Positions 34,741 through 44,248 of a DNA stretch of 64,000 nucleotides are shown here, one piece after another (position 1 is the first letter of the stretch; each line of letters starts with the position of its first letter). Under the pieces are notes generated by a model. That model worked only from the letters and a program-made list of their open reading frames with translations. It made no database searches and had not been told where the DNA came from. Source of the stretch: UBA961 sp049317525 (GTDB lineage: Bacteria > Bacteroidota > Ignavibacteria > Kapaibacteriales > UBA961); NCBI GenBank assembly GCA_049317525.1, contig JBMOIC010000016.1, forward strand, positions 1 through 64,000, in the 5' to 3' direction. A program made the translations under genes and the position numbers.

Positions 34741-36534
34741 CTATTTTTTGGCATCAAATTCTACTTGTAAAACAAATTCTTTGTCTTCTTTTGGCCCGCG
34801 CAATACCGTTACACTTGTTTTATCACCAGCTTTGAATTTTCCAAGAGCATATGTATAGTCATATACATTTTTAACTTGGGTATCCCCTAACTTGATAATG
34901 ATATCATCACTCACTAAACCAGCCTTACCACCAGGGCCACCATCTCTTACGCCAGTGATATGCATTCCTTTGGGATGATCGCTATAATCTGGAGTAATCC
35001 CTAAAGACACTCTAAATGACATGGATTGTCCGGCTTGAGCGCTGGACTTCACTTTAATAAAGTCTGGCTTTTTGGGTGAATTACCTATAAAGTCTAATGT
35101 AGATATTACCATTTTTATAATTGCTGTTTCACCTTCATAATTAATTTTATCCCAGGTATCTGTAGGGCGATGATAGTCGCTATGAAGTCCGGTAAAGAAA
35201 AACAAAACCGGTTTGTCTTTGGTATAAAACGAAGCATGATCACTTGGCCCAAAACCATCTTCGGTAGTTGTTACCTTAAAATCGAACTCTTTTCCTAAAG
35301 AGTCAATTAATGGTTTTAATATAGATGATGTACCTATTCCGCCAATATTTAATTTCTTATCTGTTAATCTACCTATCATATCCATATTGAGCATAAATAC
35401 AACACTATCTAAACTAAATAATGGATTTTTTACGAAAAATGCCGAACCCAGTAAACCTCTTTCTTCAGCAGTAAAACCTATAAATAAGACTGGTCTAGAT
35501 AAAGGACGATTTTTAAGTAAAGAAGCTAATTCTAAAAGCCCTGCTGTTCCCGAAGCATTATCATCTGCACCATAATGTATTGCTAAATCATTTTTGCCAG
35601 AAAGCGTTCCAGAACCTTCGCCACCAAATCCAAGATGGTCATAATGAGCACCACATACAATAAATTCCCCTGCTTTTGTGGGATCTGTACCAGGTAGAAA
35701 TCCAATAACATTTGAGGTTTTAACAGATATTTGTTTAAGATTGACAGAAAATGAAATCTCTGCATTTGGTATTTCTTTACTGTAGGGGGTTTTTGAAGAA
35801 TTAATTTTCTTTTCTAATTCTAGAATGTTAAGATTCTGAATATTCTCTTCTAAAGCTATCCTTGAAATTTGTATAACTGGCATTCCATCAACCTTTCCGC
35901 CTTGTTCCCATTTGAGTGGCATCAAAGAATCAGGATATTTTGCCCCCGATACAATTACAATACCTGCTGCACCTTTTTCTTTGGCATTCATAACTTTAGA
36001 GCGAATTCCAGCATGTTGCATAATAGTACCATGAGGATTATCTAAGTCTGGAGCACCCCTTAATACAAGTACAATTGCATTTTTTACATCTACACCTTCA
36101 TAGTCATCATATTTGTCAGCAGATGAAGAAATCCCAAAACCTACAAAAATAACTTTTCCTTGGGCAGATCCATTATCACTTACAGAAAGTGGAGTATAGC
36201 CTATTGTAGTATTAAGTTCAGACATATGAATAGGTGAATAAATTGCAGCCATATTACCATCTGACTCTTTCTGCACATCGGTTATTACGCTTAATTCTTG
36301 AAAATAATTTTTGGCATTTTTCCAAGGCTTAATACCTATTTTTTGGAATTGAGATACAATATATTCGGCAGCTTTTTTATTTCCATCGGTTCCAGTTCCG
36401 CGACCAGCCAATTCCTCTGATGCAAGATATTTTATATGATTTTTAAGATTTTCAGAAATATCTGCATTAACCTTAGTTATGATTACACAAATAAAAAGGA
36501 TAATAAAAGCATACAGTTTCGTATTGTTTTTCAT
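34741..36534 (-). CDS. M28 family aminopeptidase with PA and PDZ domains
   Basis: About 597 residues, exported (signal helix KLYAFIILFICVIITKV). A PA-type insert around GVDVKNAIVLVLRG and EKGAAGIVIVSG precedes/embeds the M28 zinc peptidase core: GAHYDHLG, HYGADDNASGTAG, FTAEERGLLGS, LNMDMIGR and SDHASF supply the two-zinc ligands. A C-terminal PDZ domain contains GGPGGKAGLVSDDIIIKLG. Expected to degrade peptides in the periplasm or outside. The ATG at 36534 puts the signal peptide at the very N-terminus. Confidence 0.9.
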   Translation of the reverse strand: MKNNTKLYAFIILFICVIITKVNADISENLKNHIKYLASEELAGRGTGTDGNKKAAEYIVSQFQKIGIKPWKNAKNYFQELSVITDVQKESDGNMAAIYSPIHMSELNTTIGYTPLSVSDNGSAQGKVIFVGFGISSSADKYDDYEGVDVKNAIVLVLRGAPDLDNPHGTIMQHAGIRSKVMNAKEKGAAGIVIVSGAKYPDSLMPLKWEQGGKVDGMPVIQISRIALEENIQNLNILELEKKINSSKTPYSKEIPNAEISFSVNLKQISVKTSNVIGFLPGTDPTKAGEFIVCGAHYDHLGFGGEGSGTLSGKNDLAIHYGADDNASGTAGLLELASLLKNRPLSRPVLFIGFTAEERGLLGSAFFVKNPLFSLDSVVFMLNMDMIGRLTDKKLNIGGIGTSSILKPLIDSLGKEFDFKVTTTEDGFGPSDHASFYTKDKPVLFFFTGLHSDYHRPTDTWDKINYEGETAIIKMVISTLDFIGNSPKKPDFIKVKSSAQAGQSMSFRVSLGITPDYSDHPKGMHITGVRDGGPGGKAGLVSDDIIIKLGDTQVKNVYDYTYALGKFKAGDKTSVTVLRGPKEDKEFVLQVEFDAKK

Positions 36535-36616
36535 AGAATTATACATAATTGATGAAAAAAGCATGTAGATGATTAGATAGATTTAGAATGAAGCAATATA
36601 CAATTCTGTAAACTGA

Positions 36617-37666
36617 TTAACCATCATAATCAACAAATACATCTGATGTTAAAGGATGTGCTTGACATGTTAGAATATATCCTTCTTCAATTTCATCATC
36701 TGTTAATGCTTCTCTACTTTCCATATGAACTTTTCCACTTCTTAGCTTTGCTCTACATGTACAACATGCAGCAATTTGGCATGCATAAGGAGGGTCTATA
36801 TTATTTTTGATACCAGCTTCTAGTATGCTATCTTGAGACTCTACTTCTATATCATATTCCTTTCCATACAGCTTTACATGAATGGTAAAATCTGTAGGCT
36901 CAATCGATGAAACTTGCTCATTAGATTCAGATATAGGTGCAGTAAAATATTCACGATGAATATATGAACTATCAATATTCTGTGCATGTAATACTGCTTC
37001 TGCATTATTCATTACTTGTTGTGGACCACACAAATAATAATGACCAGAAGATAGGAATGAATCAGTTAATAAAGTGCTTAATAATTCTTGCGATAAAATT
37101 CCTTTATTATTACCATCTGAATATTCAAGGATATGAATCAGAGTAAATCTATCTGAATATGTATCTTTTAATAGTTCTAAGTCTTCAAAGAACATGATAG
37201 AAGATGTATCTCTATTTCCATAAATCAAAAGGATTTTTGCATCTAATTGTTGTTGCAATACACTTTTTGTTATTGATAATAAAGGAGTTATACCACTTCC
37301 ACCAGCAATCAATACATAAGAATTAATTGCATTAGAATGAATATCTACCTTGAAATTACCATTGGGAGGCATTAATTCTACAGAATCACCAACTTGAAGA
37401 TGTTCATTTATATATGTAGAAACAAGTCCATGTTCAGTTTGTTTTACACCAATTGTTAATGTGTTATCACTATATGGACTACTACACAATGAATAGGCTC
37501 TATTAACAGTTTGGCCATTAATATTCAATCGAATCGTAATGTATTGTCCGGGGAGATAAGCAAAAACTTGTTTGAGTTCTTCAGGAATATCAAAGCTTAC
37601 AGCAACGGCTGCTTTAGTAAGCCTTTTAATATGAGAAACCTTGACAGGATAAAATTGAAGTGCCAT
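36617..37666 (-). CDS. PaaE-like ferredoxin/FAD/NAD(P)H oxidoreductase
   Basis: 349 residues in three parts: FAD-binding (~1-105, RAYSLCSSPYSD), NAD(P)-binding (~110-240, GGSGITPLLSITKSV) and a plant-type 2Fe-2S ferredoxin domain (~265-349) with cysteines in ACQIAACCTC and ILTCQAHP. This order is that of PaaE, the reductase of phenylacetyl-CoA epoxidase, and related Hmp/Vanillate-type reductases. No paaABC genes are here; the adjacent genes are SufT- and SufU-like, so an electron donor for iron-sulfur assembly or another oxygenase is equally possible. Confidence 0.85.
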   Translation of the reverse strand: MALQFYPVKVSHIKRLTKAAVAVSFDIPEELKQVFAYLPGQYITIRLNINGQTVNRAYSLCSSPYSDNTLTIGVKQTEHGLVSTYINEHLQVGDSVELMPPNGNFKVDIHSNAINSYVLIAGGSGITPLLSITKSVLQQQLDAKILLIYGNRDTSSIMFFEDLELLKDTYSDRFTLIHILEYSDGNNKGILSQELLSTLLTDSFLSSGHYYLCGPQQVMNNAEAVLHAQNIDSSYIHREYFTAPISESNEQVSSIEPTDFTIHVKLYGKEYDIEVESQDSILEAGIKNNIDPPYACQIAACCTCRAKLRSGKVHMESREALTDDEIEEGYILTCQAHPLTSDVFVDYDG

Positions 37667-37705
37667 TCAACATCTAAAAAATAATAAAAGAAAAGTAATA
37701 CTAAT

Positions 37706-38092
37706 TTACCAAAATCCTAATTCAAGCTTTGCAGCTTCGCTCATCATTTCTTTGTCCCAAGGGGGATCAAATGTTAATTCAACATGCACACTTTTAACGT
37801 CTGCAACCTGAAGTGCCGCTTGTTCAACTTGCCCAGGAATCATACCCGCTGCAAAACAGCCTGGTGAAGTTAATGTCATAACAATATCAGCTTTTTGGCT
37901 TTCGGCATCGTATTTTACGCTATAAATCAAACCAAGAGCATAAATATCCACTGGAATTTCAGGATCAAATACAGTTTTTATCCCTGCGATGATTTTATCT
38001 TCTACAGAAGCCGAATCTGAAACATCAATTACAAGAACAGGCTTTATGTGATTTTCTTTATCGTCTAATTTGAGAGGTACAAAAGTATTCAT
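37706..38092 (-). CDS. MIP18/DUF59 family protein, SufT-like
   Basis: 128 residues with the DUF59 core: VFDPEIPVDIYALGLIYSV and the reactive cysteine in TSPGCFAAG, ending with VELTFDPPWDKEMMSEAAK. Such proteins help load iron-sulfur clusters into targets; PaaD is a relative. An N-terminal ~30-residue extension precedes the domain. It lies 13 bases behind the SufU-like scaffold gene and ahead of the PaaE-like reductase on the same strand. Confidence 0.88.
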   Translation of the reverse strand: MNTFVPLKLDDKENHIKPVLVIDVSDSASVEDKIIAGIKTVFDPEIPVDIYALGLIYSVKYDAESQKADIVMTLTSPGCFAAGMIPGQVEQAALQVADVKSVHVELTFDPPWDKEMMSEAAKLELGFW

Positions 38093-38105
38093 AATTAATC
38101 ATGTA

Positions 38106-38555
38106 TTATTCAGTTGAAGCAATATTTTTACCATGTAAAGCAGATTGCATAGTATGCCATGCCAATGAAGCACATTTAACACGTGCTGGGAATTCTCTGA
38201 TACCAGTAAAAACAGCCATTTTACCTAGTGAATCCTCGTTTAAATCAGCATCCATAGGTGCAGTAACAACAAAATGGAAATCATTAAATAATTGTTCTGC
38301 TTGTTCGATTGTCTTTCCTTTTAGAACGGTTGTCATGATTGAAGCAGAAGACTTTGCAATTGCACAACCAGAACCTTCAAATGAAATTTCTTTTATTATG
38401 TCATTCTCAATCAAAAGATGCACCGTAATATCATCACCACAAAGCGGGTTTAAACCATCTGCAGAATGATTTGCAGATAGTAATGGACCAAAATTTCTTG
38501 GGTTTTTATTGTGGTCTAAAATAACCTGTTGATACAATGATTGAATGTCATTCAT
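38106..38555 (-). CDS. sufU: Iron-sulfur/zinc transfer scaffold, SufU type
   Basis: About 149 residues, IscU/SufU fold. The three conserved cysteines are in NPLCGDD, EGSGCAIA and ARVKCASLAW; the insert of ~20 residues before the last one (FHFVVTAPMDADLNED region) is the SufU type. Partner of cysteine desulfurase SufS, not in the window. The ATG at 38555 is chosen; an upstream frame opens only with TTG. Confidence 0.92.
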   Translation of the reverse strand: MNDIQSLYQQVILDHNKNPRNFGPLLSANHSADGLNPLCGDDITVHLLIENDIIKEISFEGSGCAIAKSSASIMTTVLKGKTIEQAEQLFNDFHFVVTAPMDADLNEDSLGKMAVFTGIREFPARVKCASLAWHTMQSALHGKNIASTE

Positions 38556-38607
38556 ACAAAAGAAAACTCGAAAATTGAAAAACTGTAGAATCAAAGAATA
38601 AATGTAT

Positions 38608-38631
38608 AACGAATTACAATGTAAATTCGTT
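38608..38631. promoter_or_regulatory. Inverted repeat between sufU and guaB
   Basis: AACGAATT and AATTCGTT are perfect complements with an 8-base spacer, in the 188-base divergent region. It could be an operator for the iron-sulfur genes or guaB. No exact TAnnTTTG box and no clear riboswitch were seen in the rest of the spacer. Confidence 0.35.
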
Positions 38632-38743
38632 CACTTGTTTACAAGGAAAGATATGGGATATTCACTAAATTGCACCTATAACATTGTATTTATCTATGTT
38701 CAAGTCCAACTTTTTACTTTAAATTCGGTGGGAAACCAAAGAG

Positions 38744-40207
38744 ATGAATCATAAAATCGTGAGTGATGGTATTACTTTTGACGATGTTCTCCTAATTCCC
38801 AGATATTCAGATATTCTTCCAAAAGAAACTTCATTAAGCACAAAATTAACAAAAGGAATAGTGTTAAATATTCCTATTATCAGTGCTGCTATGGATACCG
38901 TAACTGAATCAGAAATGGCTATAGCACTTGCAAGAGAAGGTGGCATTGGAATTATTCATAAGAATATGAGTATATCCAAACAAGCCGAAGAAGTTGACAA
39001 AGTAAAGCGCTCTGAAAGTGGAATGATTAGAAATCCAATCACTTTAACAGGGCAGAATACGGCCCAAGATGCTTTAGCTTTAATGTCAAAGTATAAAATT
39101 GCAGGATTCCCAGTTATTGATTCTCATCAAAAACTTATTGGAATTGTAACTAATCGAGATTTACGATTTAAAAGTAATGGCTTACAGCCTATTGCAGAAT
39201 TAATGACAAAAGACACAATTATTACTACTCATGTTGGTACTACTTTAGAAGAAGCTGAACAATTACTTGAGAAGCATAGAATAGAAAAACTTCCTGTTGT
39301 TGATAATAATGGGGTTTTACATGGCCTGATAACATTTAAAGATATTCAGAAAAAAAAGAAATATCCAAATGCTTGTAAAGATCAACATGGAAGATTAAGA
39401 GTTGGTGCCGCTGTTGGTGTTGCTTCCGAAACTTTAGATAGAGTAAAAGCATTAGTAAATTCTGGAGTTGATGTAATAATTATTGATACAGCCCATGGAC
39501 ATTCATTTGGGGTGATTTCTATGGTTAAACAAGTTAAACAGCTCTATCCAGAATTACAAATTATTGCTGGTAATATTGCTACCGGAGATGCTGCTCTAGA
39601 CTTGATTAAAGCAGGGGTAGATGGTATAAAAGTGGGTATTGGGCCAGGCAGCATTTGTACTACTCGCATTGTAGCTGGAGTTGGTGTTCCACAGTTAACT
39701 GCTATCATGAATGCAGCTTTGATTGCTAAAGAATACGACATACCCATAATTGCTGATGGTGGTATTAAACAAACAGGTGATATTGCAAAAGCTATTGCTG
39801 CTGGCGCAGATTGCATCATGATTGGCGGCATGTTAGCTGGCCATGAGGAAAGCCCTGGCGAAAAAATCTTATTAGAAGGCAGAGCATATAAAATGTATCG
39901 TGGCATGGGATCTTTGGGAGCTATGCAACAAGGATCTGCAGACAGATATTTTCAGGATATTGAAGAAGGAATTGCAAAACTTGTTCCAGAAGGCATCGAA
40001 GGTCGGGTGCCATATAAAGGAAATGCAAGCGATACTATTTATCAATTAATCGGCGGCCTAAGATCATCAATGGGATATTGTGGCTGTAAATCCATAGCTG
40101 AATTGAAAGAATTTGCCCAATTTACTAGAATCACTGGTGCCGGCTTAAAAGAATCTCATCCTCATGATGTTGTTGTTACAAAAGCATCTCCAAATTATTT
40201 TTCTTAA
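38744..40207 (+). CDS. guaB: IMP dehydrogenase
   Basis: Oxidises IMP to XMP in guanine nucleotide synthesis. 487 residues: N-terminal barrel start (TFDDVLLIPRYSDILP), a CBS pair (~95-200), then the catalytic loop GIGPGSICTTRIVAGVG with the active Cys, and IADGGIKQTGDIAKAIAAGA. Full length with CBS regulatory domain. Followed 9 bases later by xerD. Confidence 0.98.
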   Translation: MNHKIVSDGITFDDVLLIPRYSDILPKETSLSTKLTKGIVLNIPIISAAMDTVTESEMAIALAREGGIGIIHKNMSISKQAEEVDKVKRSESGMIRNPITLTGQNTAQDALALMSKYKIAGFPVIDSHQKLIGIVTNRDLRFKSNGLQPIAELMTKDTIITTHVGTTLEEAEQLLEKHRIEKLPVVDNNGVLHGLITFKDIQKKKKYPNACKDQHGRLRVGAAVGVASETLDRVKALVNSGVDVIIIDTAHGHSFGVISMVKQVKQLYPELQIIAGNIATGDAALDLIKAGVDGIKVGIGPGSICTTRIVAGVGVPQLTAIMNAALIAKEYDIPIIADGGIKQTGDIAKAIAAGADCIMIGGMLAGHEESPGEKILLEGRAYKMYRGMGSLGAMQQGSADRYFQDIEEGIAKLVPEGIEGRVPYKGNASDTIYQLIGGLRSSMGYCGCKSIAELKEFAQFTRITGAGLKESHPHDVVVTKASPNYFS

Positions 40208-40216
40208 AGGATCGGA

Positions 40217-41146
40217 ATGAGCAGCAAAACAAAAAATAAGCTGGCGCATTCATTGATTAAAGATATTACTTCATACAAAAGACATTTGACTTTCGAAAAA
40301 GGCGTCAGTGATAATACATTGCACGCCTATATTTTTGATATATCTAGATTTGCAGAATTTTCTCAGCAAAAAGATATCTCTTCTTTTAATGATATAACCA
40401 TTCAACACCTAAACCAATTTTTAGCACTATTAGAAGACATTGGTTTAGCCTTAAGCTCACGATCCCGAAATCTATCGTCAATTCGTGGATTTTTTACTTT
40501 TCTGTTTTCAAATAAAATTATTGACCATGATATAACAGAAAAAGCTGAATTACCTAAATCAAAACGGTTATTGCCAGATACCTTGTCCATTCAAGAAATA
40601 CTTTTGATCTTAGATCAACCAGACATTGAAACAAAAGCTGGAATTAGAGACAAAGCTATTTTAGAATTACTATATGCATCAGGCTTAAGAGTTTCCGAAC
40701 TATGCAGTGTGAAACAAAGAGATATTCTATTTCCACAAGAAATGATAAGAGTTTTTGGCAAAGGGTCTAAAGAAAGAATTGTCCCTGTTGGAGAAACAGC
40801 ATTAGGTTGGATTCAAAGATATCAACATGACATCAGACCTCATTTCATGAAATCTGGAGTTTCAACCGATGATATTCTTTTTTTAAATCAAAAAGGAAAA
40901 GGATTATCAAGAATGAGCATATGGAATATTGTTTCCTCTTCAGTTTCTTTGGCTGGAATTGATAAACATGTACATCCTCATACATTTAGACATTCCTTTG
41001 CAACACATTTATTAGAGGGAGGTGCTGATTTAAGAGCTTTGCAAGAAATGCTTGGGCATTCTGATATTAGCACAACTCAAATCTATACTCATCTAGACAG
41101 GGAATTTATCAGAGAAGTTCATAGAACTTTTCATCCAAGAGGTTAA
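40217..41146 (+). CDS. xerD: Tyrosine recombinase XerD/XerC type
   Basis: 309-residue site-specific recombinase for resolving chromosome dimers. The N-terminal SAM-like domain (YKRHLTFEKGVSDNTLHAY) is followed by the catalytic domain with Arg in ASGLRVSELC, HPHTFRHSFATHLLEGGADL (His-x-x-Arg), LGHSDISTTQIYTHL with the Tyr nucleophile. Length and context (behind guaB, no phage genes) point to the housekeeping Xer protein, not an integrase. Ribosome site AAAGGA precedes the start. Confidence 0.93.
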   Translation: MSSKTKNKLAHSLIKDITSYKRHLTFEKGVSDNTLHAYIFDISRFAEFSQQKDISSFNDITIQHLNQFLALLEDIGLALSSRSRNLSSIRGFFTFLFSNKIIDHDITEKAELPKSKRLLPDTLSIQEILLILDQPDIETKAGIRDKAILELLYASGLRVSELCSVKQRDILFPQEMIRVFGKGSKERIVPVGETALGWIQRYQHDIRPHFMKSGVSTDDILFLNQKGKGLSRMSIWNIVSSSVSLAGIDKHVHPHTFRHSFATHLLEGGADLRALQEMLGHSDISTTQIYTHLDREFIREVHRTFHPRG

Positions 41147-43321
41147 TTATTCACAACTTAAAATACATTCCTTTTTGCCTGCCTTATTATATTGTTGCCC
41201 TATTACTTTTCCTTGGCCAATTACTCTTACTTGATAGCCAGCCGAATGCAAAACAGACATGGCTCTACGAACGCTCATACCCTTAACATTTGGCCTAATT
41301 TGATTACCAGGAATATTTTTTTGAGAATTATCAGATAGTATCATTGTCTTTTTCTTAGAAGCATCACCCGTTTTAATTGGAATATCTGTCCCTTTTTTCA
41401 GCCAAAACCCTTTAGGTACATATTGTTCAATAATGATTCCTTCAGCATTTCTGGGTAAACGCAAACCAATAGAATGAACCATTTCTCGGGCTTTTTCTAC
41501 TGAAATACCTCTTAAGTCAGGAACCAATGCACTATCAATTAATTTGCTTTGCATAAGTTCTTGATCTGTTAGATTTTCATTAATGGGCAATTTAGACGCT
41601 GTTATCCATTTTTGAGCAATCTTTCTAAATATTGGAGCAGCTGTTTTGCCACCATAAATATCTGTTTTAGGTCTGTGCAACATTACTATCATTGCTATTT
41701 TAGGATTATCTGCAGGAAAAAAGCCAGCAAATGAGGCAGTATATGCTTGTTTTGAATATTTACCATCAATTAACTGTTGTGCAGTTCCTGTTTTTCCGGC
41801 AATACGAATACCATCAATTTTTGCTTCTTGTCCAGTTCCCCTATCAACAACTCCACACAGCATATCTTTTACTATCACAGATGTTTTGTTTGAAATAACA
41901 GATCGAATTCTTTGAGGTTTATTATACAGGATAGTACCACCATCATTATCAATAATTGATTTTATTACATATGGCCTCATCATTATGCCACGATTCGCCA
42001 CTGTGGCATATGCATTAACTACTTGCAATGCAGTAGCACCTAATTCATATCCATAAGCCATAAATCTTTTTGTAGAAGCATCAAATGCAGAAGGTTTTTT
42101 TAAAATACCAGAAACCTCTCCAGGCAAATCGATACCAAGAAAAATCCCAAAACCAAAATCACGAGCATATTTATAAAATTTATCAGAAGATAGATTATCA
42201 GAATTTTTTGCAAATACTATATTGCTAGATTGTTCTAATGCTTCTGAAAAAGACATTTTATACATTGGATGCGAATCCTTTATCTCATAATTACCAATAC
42301 GATAGGTACCTCCCATTCCATCAACTTTAGAGTCTGGTTTTAAAATTCCTTCTTCAATCATGGCGCATGCAGTAATGAGCTTAAAAGTTGAACCCGGTTC
42401 ATAAATATCTGTTATACCCTGCAAACGCATGGCTTCGGGAAGAATATTATTATTATGATTGGGATCGAAAGTTGGATACGATGCCATAGCTAATATTTCG
42501 CCAGTTGAAGGATATATGGCGATAACTGTACCACCTTCGGCATGAGATTCCATAATACCTTCTGCCAATTCATACTCCGCGATTCTTTGTAATTCTATAT
42601 CCAATGTTAAAGATACATTATGCCCCTTCACTATGTGTTTATCAGACATTTCAACAGTTGGATATAAATTCCCCACAGCATCCCTTTTCATGGCTACAGA
42701 GTCTTTTTTACCTTGCAATAAAGAGTCAAGATGCAATTCTATTCCAGACACTCCAATATTATCTATATTAGCATATCCAATTACCTGGGCTCCTGCAGAT
42801 CCGTATACATATCTTCTTTTTGGTTCTGATAATCTTATAAAACCAGGATCTTTTATCGAGTCAATAATTGTATGTCTAGTAGTCATGCCCCTAATGATAT
42901 AAGTAAAAGAGGATTTCGCATTCATTATTAAGCGTTCATAATATCCTGTAGTATCTCCGGTTACCTGATTAAATGCTGTAATAATTGCCTTTTTATTTTT
43001 TATCATTTTGGCATCTATTGCATAAGAAAAACCATTAACACTCATTGCTATTATTCTTCCATTCCTATCAAATATCTGCCCCCTTTGAGGAATCATTTGA
43101 ACTACAATCTCATATTGTAGCCTTGCTTTTTCTTGATATTCACCGCCCTTGATAATTTGAATATAAAACAATCTAATTGCTGCAATACAATATATAGAGC
43201 AAATAAAAATAAGTATCAATCTGATTCTTTGCGGTGAAAACGCAAATTCCATTGATAATTGGAATTGTGAATCCAATATATCTTCTTTCTGCTTGGAAAT
43301 TTTCTTTTTAGCAGGACTCAT
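41147..43321 (-). CDS. Penicillin-binding protein 2/FtsI-type transpeptidase with PASTA domains
   Basis: 724 residues. One membrane helix (~34-54), a dimerisation domain, then the transpeptidase domain with the SxxK motif in GSTFKLITA, SSN in EQSSNIVF and KTGT in IAGKTGTAQQ. Two C-terminal PASTA repeats follow (VPDLRGISVEKAREMV and PNVKGMSVRRAMSVL). It cross-links peptidoglycan, probably at the septum; PASTA-bearing FtsI homologues are known in FCB bacteria. It lies outside a division gene cluster. A TATTTTTG box at 43356-43363 is a likely promoter. Confidence 0.92.
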   Translation of the reverse strand: MSPAKKKISKQKEDILDSQFQLSMEFAFSPQRIRLILIFICSIYCIAAIRLFYIQIIKGGEYQEKARLQYEIVVQMIPQRGQIFDRNGRIIAMSVNGFSYAIDAKMIKNKKAIITAFNQVTGDTTGYYERLIMNAKSSFTYIIRGMTTRHTIIDSIKDPGFIRLSEPKRRYVYGSAGAQVIGYANIDNIGVSGIELHLDSLLQGKKDSVAMKRDAVGNLYPTVEMSDKHIVKGHNVSLTLDIELQRIAEYELAEGIMESHAEGGTVIAIYPSTGEILAMASYPTFDPNHNNNILPEAMRLQGITDIYEPGSTFKLITACAMIEEGILKPDSKVDGMGGTYRIGNYEIKDSHPMYKMSFSEALEQSSNIVFAKNSDNLSSDKFYKYARDFGFGIFLGIDLPGEVSGILKKPSAFDASTKRFMAYGYELGATALQVVNAYATVANRGIMMRPYVIKSIIDNDGGTILYNKPQRIRSVISNKTSVIVKDMLCGVVDRGTGQEAKIDGIRIAGKTGTAQQLIDGKYSKQAYTASFAGFFPADNPKIAMIVMLHRPKTDIYGGKTAAPIFRKIAQKWITASKLPINENLTDQELMQSKLIDSALVPDLRGISVEKAREMVHSIGLRLPRNAEGIIIEQYVPKGFWLKKGTDIPIKTGDASKKKTMILSDNSQKNIPGNQIRPNVKGMSVRRAMSVLHSAGYQVRVIGQGKVIGQQYNKAGKKECILSCE

Positions 43322-43355
43322 AATATATTAATTGGGATGGAATAATGCTGCATTT

Positions 43356-43363
43356 CAAAAATA
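43356..43363 (-). promoter_or_regulatory. -7 promoter box for the PASTA penicillin-binding protein
   Basis: Reads TATTTTTG on the minus strand, identical to the dnaB box, 34 bases before the ATG. The remaining spacer up to 43494 shows no other recognisable signal. Confidence 0.45.
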
Positions 43364-43494
43364 CTCTTTTCTCTTGAATTCGAATATGGACAACTCACTC
43401 ATTTTTAACTGTTTTACTCTTCAGGTTTTAATATAGCTTTATATACCTTATTTAATTCACTAAATTAGTATAAACTTTATTACATGGATATCGC

Positions 43495-44244
43495 ATGAGT
43501 TCTTATACAAAAACTTATATCACCTATGATATAGAAACAATTGGATTACCCTTTGATTCATTTGATGATACCAGAAAAGAATATCTTATTCGTGGGGCAG
43601 ACACCAAAGAATTACAGGCAAAAAAAATTGACGAAATGGCATTGTCACCATTAACTGGTCAAATTGTTTGCTTAGGTGTAAAGATCATGCAAAAGCAAGA
43701 GAATCAATGGGTAGAATTAAAAAACGGTGCTTTTATGGTAGACCCATCTATTGCTGATGGGAATATGCAAACAATTGAACTTTCTAATGGAATTAAGTCT
43801 GTTTTTTGTTCTGAAAAAACATTAATCGAGGGCTTTTGGAAAATATTAACAAGCTATCCTCAACCTCATTTAATAACTTTTAATGGAAGGGGTTTTGATG
43901 CTCCATTTATTATGCTTAGGTCAGCTTTATTAAAAGTTAAACCTTTGCATAATCTTATGAGTGGCACCAGATATAGCTATAAAGATTCACATACTGATTT
44001 ACTAGATGAATTATGTTTTTTTAATCCTCAGCAATCGGGGGCTACGCGTAGATACAATTTCGATTTTGCTGCAAAAGCATTTGGCATAGAATCACCAAAG
44101 GCAGATGGTGTAGATGGCTCAAAAGTTGCAAAGCTTTATGCTCATCAATCATATACTACTATTGCAGAATATTGCTTAAGAGATGTACAAGCAACTTGGG
44201 ATTTATACGTAGCCATGAAAGATTATATGCCAGATATACGGTAA
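43495..44244 (+). CDS. 3'-5' exonuclease, PolB-like (DNA_pol_B_exo2)
   Basis: 249 residues with the RNase H-like DnaQ/PolB exonuclease fold: motif I ITYDIETIGLP (Asp, Glu), motif II LITFNGRGFDAPFI, motif III AEYCLRDVQATWDLY. A stand-alone exonuclease, not fused to a polymerase. Its substrate is unknown, likely DNA with repair or maturation role. It is 4 bases ahead of the ABC-2 permease gene. Confidence 0.85.
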   Translation: MSSYTKTYITYDIETIGLPFDSFDDTRKEYLIRGADTKELQAKKIDEMALSPLTGQIVCLGVKIMQKQENQWVELKNGAFMVDPSIADGNMQTIELSNGIKSVFCSEKTLIEGFWKILTSYPQPHLITFNGRGFDAPFIMLRSALLKVKPLHNLMSGTRYSYKDSHTDLLDELCFFNPQQSGATRRYNFDFAAKAFGIESPKADGVDGSKVAKLYAHQSYTTIAEYCLRDVQATWDLYVAMKDYMPDIR

Positions 44245-44248
44245 AATC

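Noticed and set aside
38595..38743. Riboswitch before guaB
   Set aside because: No purine or other riboswitch core could be traced; only an operator-like inverted repeat was seen.
40217..41146. Phage or mobile-element integrase
   Set aside because: Length, motifs and housekeeping neighbours fit XerD; no att-like repeats or phage genes are seen.
43495..44244. Anti-phage defence nuclease
   Set aside because: A lone PolB-like exonuclease beside an ABC permease shows no defence-island context. The same holds for the YraN protein.
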